Below, in pieces: positions 34,617-42,597 of a stretch of DNA of 64,000 nt (its first letter is position 1; the number at the start of each line of letters is the position of its first letter). The notes beneath the pieces were generated by a model. It was not told the DNA's origin and ran no database searches. It worked only from the letters and a program-made list of their open reading frames with translations. The position numbers and the translations under genes were made by a program. Origin of the DNA: CAWJHE01 sp963842455 (GTDB lineage Bacteria; Chloroflexota; Anaerolineae; Anaerolineales; UBA4823); NCBI GenBank assembly GCA_963842455.1, contig CAWJHE010000006.1, positions 434,001 to 498,000 on the forward strand, written 5' to 3'.

Positions 34617-36041
34617 TCAGGGGAGGCTGTTGCTGGCAGCCCAATCGCTGCCCAGGAAGACCTCCACATCTACGCTGGCATTCGGGTCGTACTGGATATA
34701 GATTCTGCCAGGACGAATTTTCATTAAGTCTACCAGATATTTAAGCGTGTGCGGGTTGCCGGTATGGTCAATGATGGTCGTGGCGGCGTAGGGCTGGGCG
34801 GCCGGGCTGGAAGCAGTGATGCTCGCGCCCAGGCTTTGCAGATACTGCAGGGTACGCTCCAAAATGCCAGCTGCGCCAGAGCCGTCATACACGGCGATGC
34901 GCGCTTGCTCCGCCTGCATCTGCTCTTGCGGGCTGCCGGGGGTCTGCGGCCCCAGCCCGCCAGCGGAGGCGAAGACCTGGTCGCGCACCAGGTTGATCTT
35001 ATCCGGCAAGGGGATCAGGATGCTGAGCTCGTCGGGTGAGTTGGCAAACAGCACACTGTGTTCATCGATGATGCCGCGCTGGATGCCTTCATCCGGCACT
35101 TCTTGAGCCAGGATGGCCAGTTGGATGACTTCTTGCAGCGAAAGGTTGGTGCGGATCGAAGAAGCCAGCTCGTTGTACAGGGTAGGCGCTTTGGAGACCA
35201 GGGTGGGGAGCATATCCCAGCGCAGAACACGCTCGCGGATAGCCATGATCACCTGCTGCTGGCGGGCGGCGCGGTCAAAATCGCCGCCTTCGGTGTAACG
35301 CGCTCGAGCGTAAGCCAGGGCCCATTCGCCGGGCAGCAACTGGCGACCAGGCTGCAAAACCTTCTTGGTTTTGAAACCTGTTCCCAGCAAGTCAACCTTG
35401 ATTTCCTGGGGTACATCGATAGTAACGCCGCCCAGCTCATCGATAAAGCGCACAAAGGCGGCAAAATCGATCTGGGCAAAGTAGTTAATCGGTACGCCAA
35501 TAAATTGTTCCACCGTTTGGATCGCCAGAGCCGGTCCGCCGCCGGGCAACTGGTAGGCGTCTCCCAGGTAGTAGGCGGTGTTAATCTTGCCATGTTTGAA
35601 ACCGGGGATGGGCACCCATAAATCGCGGGGGATCGAAAGGATACCGGCGGTTTTGGTGAGGGGATCGAGGGTGAGCAGGATCATGGTATCGCTGCGGGCT
35701 GGACCCTCATCGGCGACCCAGTCGCGGTAATCCACGCCCAGGAGTAATACCGTGACGCGGCCTGCCCCATCCCAGGGGGCTACCGAGGTGAGCAGCATGG
35801 GCTGGGCGATTTCACCCTCCATACCTGGCAGAGGCGTACCCTCGGCGTTGAGGATCGGGGTACCTTCGGCGTTGAAAACCAGACCTGCTGAGCTCCCAGC
35901 GCCTGGCCAGCTAATGGCTACCTGGCGGAGCACGAGAAATGATGTGATTGCTGCCAGGCAGGCGATGACGATCAGGATGGCGACCAGCACCAAGCGAGTG
36001 GGGCCAGCGCGTTGGATGAAGTTTTGTAATCGGTTCATCAT
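34617..36041 (-). CDS. LytR-CpsA-Psr (LCP) family protein with LytR_C domain
   Basis: LCP enzymes attach undecaprenyl-linked glycans to peptidoglycan (or other acceptors) outside the membrane. The protein is 474 aa. One membrane anchor is at about 17-40 (LVLVAILIVIACLAAITSFLVL). A short repeat NAEGTP x2 precedes the LCP domain, which begins VTVLLLGVDYRD near residue 95 and includes RSDTMILLTLDPLTKTAGILSIPRDLWV, KINTAYYLGD, and ARARYTEGGDFDRAARQQQV with the Arg residues that bind pyrophosphate. A LytR_C domain (IAVYDGSGAAGILERTLQYL) ends the protein. It overlaps the preceding TPR gene by 4 bp. Given the PglC-type initiator downstream on the same strand, it could be the ligase for that glycan; this is inference. 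Confidence 0.9.
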   Translation of the reverse strand: MMNRLQNFIQRAGPTRLVLVAILIVIACLAAITSFLVLRQVAISWPGAGSSAGLVFNAEGTPILNAEGTPLPGMEGEIAQPMLLTSVAPWDGAGRVTVLLLGVDYRDWVADEGPARSDTMILLTLDPLTKTAGILSIPRDLWVPIPGFKHGKINTAYYLGDAYQLPGGGPALAIQTVEQFIGVPINYFAQIDFAAFVRFIDELGGVTIDVPQEIKVDLLGTGFKTKKVLQPGRQLLPGEWALAYARARYTEGGDFDRAARQQQVIMAIRERVLRWDMLPTLVSKAPTLYNELASSIRTNLSLQEVIQLAILAQEVPDEGIQRGIIDEHSVLFANSPDELSILIPLPDKINLVRDQVFASAGGLGPQTPGSPQEQMQAEQARIAVYDGSGAAGILERTLQYLQSLGASITASSPAAQPYAATTIIDHTGNPHTLKYLVDLMKIRPGRIYIQYDPNASVDVEVFLGSDWAASNSLP

Positions 36042-37366
36042 ACTGAAAATCCAAAGAATCTAGATGAAATTAAACCCAACACGCCTAGCAAGATAAAATA
36101 GAAAAGGCTGCCAGTGGGGTTCTGGCTACCGCCGTCGCCAGGGGTGCTGGTGAGGTTAGGCTGCGGAGCCTGTTCGGTGGGCGTCGGTGTGAAGGTGGGT
36201 GTCTCGGTGACTACCGGCTGGGTAGGTGCGGCTTGGGTTGCTGTAGGTGTTGCCGTAGGCGCCTGTACTGGCTGAGTGGCAGTCGCTGTGGGGGTTTCCA
36301 CGCCGGGGATGAAGGTGGCTGTGGGGGTCTCGCTGGTCAAGGGAGTCTCGGTAACCAGCGGGGTCTCGGTAGCGCCCTGGCACTGTACCACGGCGTTTTC
36401 AAACTTTTCCTGTAAGGCAGCCTCCACCCGTATCGACATGGCCAGTTCATATTGGCTGGCTGCATCGCACCAGGCTTCTTTTTCTGCCAAAGCATCGCCG
36501 TATTGGATCAGCGCCTGGTAATAACGCTCCATCGCAGTCCAGCCCGAGCTATCGCGCAGATTGGGGGCTGCGGCGGCAACCTGGCTGAGATAGAAGACGG
36601 ATTGATCGGGGTAGACCTCCCAGAAGCTGAGGCCAATCATATACAGGCGCGCCCACTCTCTGGCTGTGGTAGCGTCGACATCCAGGGGTCCAAAGCGTTC
36701 TGCCAGGGCCAGGTCATAGCTGCCGCCGCCCAGGTTGCCTTCGTTTAGGATTTTTTCAATCCCACGGCTGCGCAGGGCGATGTACAGAAGTCCATCGACT
36801 TTAGCAGCCTGGTAAGTGAGGTCGGCTTTGCGTAGGGCGCTCAATGTATCGATCAGCGCGGTCCACTGGCTGCCAGCAGCCAGGCTCAAAGCCTGGTTAT
36901 ACAGGTCCTGTACCGGGCGCAGGTCTTGCGTGGGAATGGGGGTGATTGTGGCAACTGGAGCGGGTGTGCCGGTGGCGAGCATCACCTCCATAACCGCTAC
37001 CAGTTTTTCGGTGATGCCGGGGTAATTGGGGTCTTGGGAAATGATGAACTCAAAGCGCTGGCGGGCGATTTCATAACGCCCGGCTTCCAAATCCTGAACG
37101 CCAAGCTGAAACTGACCATCCAGGGATTGGAGCGCCTGTTGATTTTGTTGGGAAAGGCGGGATTGCTGGCCGGAGGCGTAACCCAGCCAACCGCCGAGCA
37201 AGACACTGAGGGCAACCAGCACAAAGGCGAACGCCAACCAGCCCAGGTTGCGCGGCTTTAACAGGTCTTTGAGAGTTTTTTTTCTCTGTGAGGCGGATTT
37301 CTGCACACCTTTTTGGGCTGGGAGCTGCCTGGGTTGAGTATCCGATAGATTATGTTTTTTTTGCAT
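36038..37366 (-). CDS. Membrane-anchored TPR-like protein with Thr/Pro-rich linker
   Basis: A 442-aa protein not assigned to a named family. It has a basic N-terminal tail of about 42 residues, one membrane span near 43-66 (LGWLAFAFVLVALSVLLGGWLG), then a helical outside region with tetratricopeptide-like spacing (QLGVQDLEAGRYEIARQRFEFIISQDPNYP). From about 340 to 410 it is a low-complexity Thr/Pro/Glu linker (repeats of TETP, TATPTATQ, TPTPTEQ), and the end is a second hydrophobic segment FYFILLGVLGLISSRFFGF. Such linkers are common in Chloroflexi surface proteins. Its coupling to the LCP gene suggests a shared envelope role. It is the first gene of the long - strand run. Confidence 0.65.
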   Translation of the reverse strand: MQKKHNLSDTQPRQLPAQKGVQKSASQRKKTLKDLLKPRNLGWLAFAFVLVALSVLLGGWLGYASGQQSRLSQQNQQALQSLDGQFQLGVQDLEAGRYEIARQRFEFIISQDPNYPGITEKLVAVMEVMLATGTPAPVATITPIPTQDLRPVQDLYNQALSLAAGSQWTALIDTLSALRKADLTYQAAKVDGLLYIALRSRGIEKILNEGNLGGGSYDLALAERFGPLDVDATTAREWARLYMIGLSFWEVYPDQSVFYLSQVAAAAPNLRDSSGWTAMERYYQALIQYGDALAEKEAWCDAASQYELAMSIRVEAALQEKFENAVVQCQGATETPLVTETPLTSETPTATFIPGVETPTATATQPVQAPTATPTATQAAPTQPVVTETPTFTPTPTEQAPQPNLTSTPGDGGSQNPTGSLFYFILLGVLGLISSRFFGFSV

Positions 37367-37428
37367 AGGTATTTAGACGCTTATAAAAGGTAATTGGTTC
37401 CGCGAAAATTTTCCAAGATTGGATACAA

Positions 37429-37459
37429 AAAGGAGCGCCCCCAGTAGAAGCGCTCCTTT
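37429..37459 (-). terminator. Terminator after osmC
   Basis: AAAGGAGCGC (37429-37438) and GCGCTCCTTT (37450-37459) form a perfect 10-bp stem; read on the - strand it is followed by TTTTGTATCC. It ends the OsmC transcript. Confidence 0.85.
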
Positions 37460-37476
37460 GATCAAGTTTTCCGTTA

Positions 37477-37905
37477 TCAGGCTTCTAACCTGGCGTCCAG
37501 TGTGATTTCCACACCGCTCAAGGCCGCAGACACCGGGCATCCGCTTTTGGTTGCCTCGGCGATCTTGGCGAACTCTTCGGCGCTGACGCCGGGAACAACT
37601 GCAACCGTCTGCAGGTGGATGTGGGTGATGCGGCTTTTATTATCCACCTTGCCAAGATGGACTTCCGCCTGGGTTTGGATGCTTTCTGCAGTAAAGCCTG
37701 CGTTGGTTAATCCAGCGCTGAGCGCCATGGAAAAACAACCGGCATGCGCTGCCCCCAACAATTCTTCGGGGTTTGTGCCAGCGCCTTCTTCGAAGCGGGA
37801 TGCAAAGGAAAAAGCGCCTTCATAAGCACCGCTGCCGAGCTTCATGCTTCCCTTGCCATCGCGCAGTGCGCCTTTCCAGGTTGCAAATGCTTTGCGTACT
37901 GCCAT
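37477..37905 (-). CDS. OsmC-family peroxiredoxin-like protein
   Basis: OsmC/Ohr proteins reduce organic hydroperoxides through two Cys. The protein is 142 aa from ATG 37905, which follows GGAGGGTATCA; an upstream in-frame ATG at 37920 overlaps this ribosome site and is unlikely. The key positions are LLGAAHAGCFSMALSAGL (first Cys) and EATKSGCPVSAALSGVEI (second Cys). The early WKG-LRDGKGSMKLGSGAYEG segment matches the OsmC subgroup (SxxGxL form) rather than Ohr. It is a single gene with its own terminator, lying 48 bp downstream of rpoC. Role in oxidative or osmotic stress is the family's, not shown here. Confidence 0.92.
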   Translation of the reverse strand: MAVRKAFATWKGALRDGKGSMKLGSGAYEGAFSFASRFEEGAGTNPEELLGAAHAGCFSMALSAGLTNAGFTAESIQTQAEVHLGKVDNKSRITHIHLQTVAVVPGVSAEEFAKIAEATKSGCPVSAALSGVEITLDARLEA

Positions 37906-37952
37906 ATTGATACCCTCCAATATTCCTTAAAAACTGATCGATACCGATACCA

Positions 37953-40900
37953 TTAATCGGACATGTTGATGTCCAGGTCATAGAGCTCATCCTCTTCGCC
38001 CTTATAATCCGGGAAGGAAGGTGGTTCTAGATTGACCATTTGTTCCGCTTCTGCGAACCGACCGCGCACAAAACCTGTGCCCGCCGGGATGAGTTTACCA
38101 ATGATCACGTTTTCTTTCAAGCCGAAGAGCGGGTCTTCGGTGGATGCAATCGCTGCACCGGCCAGCACCTTGATGGTGTGCTGGAAGGATGAGGCCGAAA
38201 GGAAGGAATCCGTGCTCAAAGAAGCCTTGGTAATGCCTAACAGCACTTCGATGAACTTAGCCGGGCGTTTGCCTTGCTCAAGTAATTGTTCGTTGGTGCG
38301 TTTCAGGTCCAGGTAGTCAACCAGGTCGCCGGGCAAGTAGTTGGTATCCCCAGGACGGGTCACCTGGACTTTGGAGATCATCTTACGTGTGATAATCTCG
38401 AAGTGTTTATCGTTGATGTTCTGGCCCTGCGAGCGGTAAACCTTTTGAACCTCGGTCAGCAAGTACATCTGGCAGGCGTGCCGGCCTTGGATGCGCAGAA
38501 TGCGGTGCGGGTTCATCGAGCCTTCCGTGAGAGGCTGTCCAGCTTCCACATGTTCGCCGTCTTTGACCAACATACGGGCAGTACTGGGGATTTCATATTC
38601 GGCTTCCTGGCGGGATTCGTAGGAGACGATCACTTTCAGATTGCCGGAAGAGCCGTTGCCTGACTCACCGCCTTCGATACGCACCCGCCCATTATTCTGG
38701 GCGACGATGACGACCTCTTCACTCATGTATGCCAGCTTATCGCCCTGGCTAACCTCGTCGCCATCCTGTACAGCGACCTGATAGCCTTCTGGCAAATTGT
38801 ATTCATCGCTAATCATTTCACTGTGTTCGACACGCGCCAGGCGCAAGTCGCTGTAACGGTCTGATTGGACGATATGCACTACGCCGCCAATTTCGGTGAC
38901 CACAGCCTCGCCTTTGGGGGTCTTGCGTGCTTCAAACAATTCTTCTACACGGGGGAGACCGGTGGTAATATCACCGCCGGCGGCAACACCACCGGTGTGG
39001 AAGGTGCGCAAGGTGAGCTGGGTGCCGGGTTCGCCGATGGACTGGGCGGCAACAATGCCGACTGCCGAGCCAACTTCTACCAACCTTCCTCGAGCCAGGT
39101 CCATACCATAGCACTTAGCGCAGATACCGTGCATTAATTCGCAGGTCAATGGAGACCGCACACGTACATCATCGATGCCGGCGTTGGTGATTTTTCGTAC
39201 CAGCTCGTGATCCAGCATATCATTGCGTTCGCCCAGGATTTCTCCAGTCTTTGGATCGACAGCATTTTCAGCCAGTAAGCGCCCAAACAGACGAGTGCCC
39301 ATCGATTGTCCGGCAACATCGTCCTTTTTGCTGATTACAATGCTTTCCAGGGTTTCGCAATCGTCATCATTAATGATGACATCCTGGGCAACATCTACCA
39401 GGCGGCGGGTCAGGTAACCAGCGTCAGCTGTACGCAAGGCAGTATCTGCCAGGCCTTTGCGGGCGCCGTGGGTAGAGATGAAGTATTCCAGGGCGTTCAA
39501 GCCTTCACGGAAGTTGGAGCGGATGGGCAACGGAATGATGCGCCCGGATGGGTCAGCCATCAAACCGCGCATACCGGCCAGCTGGGAAATGGGTCCAAAA
39601 CCACCTTTGGTCGCGCCAGAGATAGCCTGGGCGGCCAGGTTGCCATTGGGATCCATAGAGCTTCTAACGGCATCTGCCACCATCGTGGTGGTGCGCTGCC
39701 AGATTTCAATCACACGTTCGTTTTGTTCCTGCTCGGTCAATAACCCGCGGCGGAAATCACGCGCGACGGTTTCTGCTTCCTGCAGAGCCTGATTGACGAT
39801 CTCAACCTTCTTTTCGGGTACGGTGATATCCGAAACCGCCAGCGAGTATCCAGACCTTGTGGCATAGGTAAAGCCAATATCCTTGATGGCATCGGCAATA
39901 TCCGGTGTTTCCTTCTCACCGCAAATTTCATACAGGCTGGCAATCAAGTCTTTGATGCCACCTTTATCCAACATCATATTCACAAATTGGGCTTTGGCGG
40001 GTAGAACGCGATTGAAGAGAACCCGGCCAACGGTTGTCTCGATCAGTTGTTCCTTGGGTTTTTTCAGGTAGCTGTGCTTATCATCGTACCAGGATTCTAC
40101 ACGCAGGCGGATATTGGCGTGAATATCGATCATGTTGAGTGCGTAAGCCAGCTCCACCTCATCCATATCGCTGAAAATTCGCCCATCGCCTTTGTGCTTG
40201 CCGTCATCTGCTTTGGTCAGGTAATATACACCCAGGACCATATCTTTGGATGGGCTGATGATCGGTTCGCCGTCCGCGGGTTTGAGCAAGTTTCTGGAAG
40301 AAAGCATCAGATCCCTGGCTTCCAACACAGCTTTTTGCGCCAGTGGAACATGGACAGCCATCTGGTCTCCGTCAAAGTCGGCGTTGAAAGCGGTAGTCAC
40401 CAGCGGGTGAAGCTGGATAGCGCTACCTTCAATCAAGACCGGTTCGAACGCCTGGATGCCCAGACGGTGCAGGGTGGGCGCCCGGTTAAGTAAAACGGGA
40501 CGTTCTTTGATGACTTCTTCCAAGACTTCCCAAACTTCTGGACGGTTGCGCTCAATAAAGCGCTTGGCGCCTTTGACGTTGGCAGCAAAATTGTGCGATA
40601 CCAGACGCGAGATCACGAAGGGGCGGAACAGCTCCAGGGCCATGTTCTTGGGCAAGCCGCATTGGTACAGTTTGAGTTTGGGACCGACGACAATCACCGA
40701 ACGACCGGAATAATCGACGCGTTTACCCAATAAGTTGCGGCGGAAGCGACCCTTTTTACCTTTGAGCATATCGCTCAGGGATTTAAGTTCGCGGCGGCCG
40801 CGGCGTGAAAGCGCCTTGCCACGCTGTGAATTGTCGATCAGGGAGTTTACCGCCTCCTGAAGCATACGTTTTTCGTTGCGCACAATCACATCCGGGGCGC

Positions 40901-42257
40901 CTAGTTCTAACAATCTCTTGAGGCGGTTATTGCGGTTGATCACCCGGCGGTACAGGTCATTAAGATCAGAAGTGGCAAAGCGCCCGCCATCCAGTTGCAC
41001 CATGGGGCGTAAATCGGGAGGAATGACTGGCAGAACGGTCAGGATCATCCATTCAGGGCGGTTTCCAGAGCGACGGAAAGCTTCGACAACTTTCAGGCGC
41101 TTGGTAGCTTTTTTACGTTTCTGCTTGCTGCGGGAAGTGCGCACTTCATGCCAGAGCTCTTCAGCCAGCTTCTCCAGGTCCAAACGGCGCAGGATATCAT
41201 AAAAAGCTTCAGCGCCCATGTCGGCGCGGAAGACCTGGCCCCAACGGGATTTTAGCTCTCGGTAACGGCTCTCGCCCATGAAAGTGAGCGGGCGCAGCTC
41301 GAGCAACTCGTCGCGCAGGCGAGCGTTTTCGTCGCGTACGATCGTGGCGTGATCATCTAGCTGGCCACGCAGTGCTTCCATAGCCAGGTCGGCTTCGGCT
41401 CGCACTCTTTCTTTTTCAAGCTGCTGGTGCTCTTGCTCGCGTTGCTTTTGATCTTTGAGTTCTTTTTCCATCTCTTCCAGGCGTTCTTTGACAACTTTCT
41501 GAACGCTGCTGAGATGTTGATTTCCGACTGTCTCTCCGCTATCCACGATCACCAGGTCGCTATCGGGGAAGTGGACTGCTGTGCGAACGGGTTTTCCCAT
41601 CTGTTCGCGCAGGCTGGTTTCCAGGCGCTGACCGGCTTGCATGATCGGTTCTAACTGCTCGGCGATCATTTCGTCGTAGCGCAGCTCCATTGCAGACTGT
41701 TGTTGGTTTAGCTCACTCAAGTTGCGATCGCGGCCCGATTTGATTTCTGCAATTTGCGCATTGATCTTGGTGGCTTGTTCGCGCTCTGTAACGGTGATTT
41801 TATCTTCCAGGCGTTTGAGAGCTTTTTGACGTGCATCTTCATCCACGAAAGTGACCACATATTGGGCAAAGTACAGGACGCGATCCAGGTTGCGCCTGGA
41901 GACGTCTAACAGCAGACCCAGGTATGAGGGTATCCGGCGGGTGTACCAGACATGGGCAACTGGAGCAGAAAGCTCGATATGGCCCATACGTTCACGGCGT
42001 ACCTGCGAGCGGGTAACTTCAACGCCGCACTTATCACAGGTGATACCTTTGTAGCGAATATTTTTATATTTACCGCAATAGCACTGCCAATCTCGTGTTG
42101 GTCCGAAGATTGCTTCACAAAACAGGCCGTCTTTTTCGGGACGTAGCCGGCGGTAGTTAATCGTTTCCGGCTTAAGCACCTCACCATATGACCAACTGCG
42201 GACGGTCTCCGGCGAAGCCAGGCTAATTCGAAGTGCGGTTAATCCCTTAGTTTCCAC
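37953..42257 (-). CDS. rpoC: RNA polymerase beta' subunit
   Basis: The largest RNA polymerase subunit, 1434 aa, read without a frame break. Start is GTG 42257 after GAGGAGG. The N-terminal zinc site CYCGKYKNIRYKGITCDKCG, the clamp region with a coiled-coil-rich insertion of about 190 residues (about 130-325, rich in Glu, Gln and Arg), LGKRVDYSGRSVIVVGP, and the metal-binding NADFDGDQMAVHVP near residue 640 are clear; so are the second zinc cluster (CELMHGICAKCYG) and QSIGEPGTQLTLRTFHTGGVA. The tail is acidic (EEDELYDLDINMSD). Normally rpoB lies directly upstream; here a sensor kinase does. A near-consensus promoter with a leader of about 275 nt serves rpoC alone. Confidence 0.98.
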   Translation of the reverse strand: METKGLTALRISLASPETVRSWSYGEVLKPETINYRRLRPEKDGLFCEAIFGPTRDWQCYCGKYKNIRYKGITCDKCGVEVTRSQVRRERMGHIELSAPVAHVWYTRRIPSYLGLLLDVSRRNLDRVLYFAQYVVTFVDEDARQKALKRLEDKITVTEREQATKINAQIAEIKSGRDRNLSELNQQQSAMELRYDEMIAEQLEPIMQAGQRLETSLREQMGKPVRTAVHFPDSDLVIVDSGETVGNQHLSSVQKVVKERLEEMEKELKDQKQREQEHQQLEKERVRAEADLAMEALRGQLDDHATIVRDENARLRDELLELRPLTFMGESRYRELKSRWGQVFRADMGAEAFYDILRRLDLEKLAEELWHEVRTSRSKQKRKKATKRLKVVEAFRRSGNRPEWMILTVLPVIPPDLRPMVQLDGGRFATSDLNDLYRRVINRNNRLKRLLELGAPDVIVRNEKRMLQEAVNSLIDNSQRGKALSRRGRRELKSLSDMLKGKKGRFRRNLLGKRVDYSGRSVIVVGPKLKLYQCGLPKNMALELFRPFVISRLVSHNFAANVKGAKRFIERNRPEVWEVLEEVIKERPVLLNRAPTLHRLGIQAFEPVLIEGSAIQLHPLVTTAFNADFDGDQMAVHVPLAQKAVLEARDLMLSSRNLLKPADGEPIISPSKDMVLGVYYLTKADDGKHKGDGRIFSDMDEVELAYALNMIDIHANIRLRVESWYDDKHSYLKKPKEQLIETTVGRVLFNRVLPAKAQFVNMMLDKGGIKDLIASLYEICGEKETPDIADAIKDIGFTYATRSGYSLAVSDITVPEKKVEIVNQALQEAETVARDFRRGLLTEQEQNERVIEIWQRTTTMVADAVRSSMDPNGNLAAQAISGATKGGFGPISQLAGMRGLMADPSGRIIPLPIRSNFREGLNALEYFISTHGARKGLADTALRTADAGYLTRRLVDVAQDVIINDDDCETLESIVISKKDDVAGQSMGTRLFGRLLAENAVDPKTGEILGERNDMLDHELVRKITNAGIDDVRVRSPLTCELMHGICAKCYGMDLARGRLVEVGSAVGIVAAQSIGEPGTQLTLRTFHTGGVAAGGDITTGLPRVEELFEARKTPKGEAVVTEIGGVVHIVQSDRYSDLRLARVEHSEMISDEYNLPEGYQVAVQDGDEVSQGDKLAYMSEEVVIVAQNNGRVRIEGGESGNGSSGNLKVIVSYESRQEAEYEIPSTARMLVKDGEHVEAGQPLTEGSMNPHRILRIQGRHACQMYLLTEVQKVYRSQGQNINDKHFEIITRKMISKVQVTRPGDTNYLPGDLVDYLDLKRTNEQLLEQGKRPAKFIEVLLGITKASLSTDSFLSASSFQHTIKVLAGAAIASTEDPLFGLKENVIIGKLIPAGTGFVRGRFAEAEQMVNLEPPSFPDYKGEEDELYDLDINMSD

Positions 42258-42597
42258 TGATTGATTGCCTCCTCGCGATATAAGAAAACGGCTCTTGATA
42301 TTTTTTCATAATCCATGTATGATATTCTAGTCTTCAATTTCTCTGGCTCTCGCGTTGTTTTTTACCCGGCGGCGTTTTTTCCGTGCGAGTCTCTCATCTG
42401 CGGACCAGACATAAGGTAACACAATTTGGGGGTGGGTGAGTTCAATTGTTAGTTGGTAAGACACACAAAGGCAAGCGTAATGGTTTTTACCCCAATCGCT
42501 TACCGAAGATCACTCCATTCATGGTTTATCAGACTACATATTATACTGAATTTAACGCCAAATGGTCAAGCCCCATTTTGCTTTTTTAAGCATAGAC
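42258..42597 (-). promoter_or_regulatory. rpoC leader region
   Basis: These 340 bp hold no convincing gene. Past the promoter, the transcript of about 275 nt contains one good hairpin: in transcript sense GGTAAGCG (42504-42497) pairs with CGCTTGCC (42477-42470), 8 pairs with one G-U. A CTCGC/GCGAG pair closes a purine-rich stretch around 42345-42390, more weakly. A 16-codon ORF at 42412-42362 is probably chance. The long leader suggests post-transcriptional control of rpoC, which I cannot prove. Confidence 0.4.
42540..42569 (-). promoter_or_regulatory. Strong sigma-70-type promoter for rpoC
   Basis: On the - strand TTGACC (42569-42564), an 18-bp spacer, TATAAT (42545-42540). It lies just after the sensor-kinase stop at 42598 and drives rpoC. 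Confidence 0.78.

Noticed and set aside
42362..42412. 16-codon leader peptide ORF upstream of rpoC
   Set aside because: No good ribosome site and no codon pattern suggesting attenuation.
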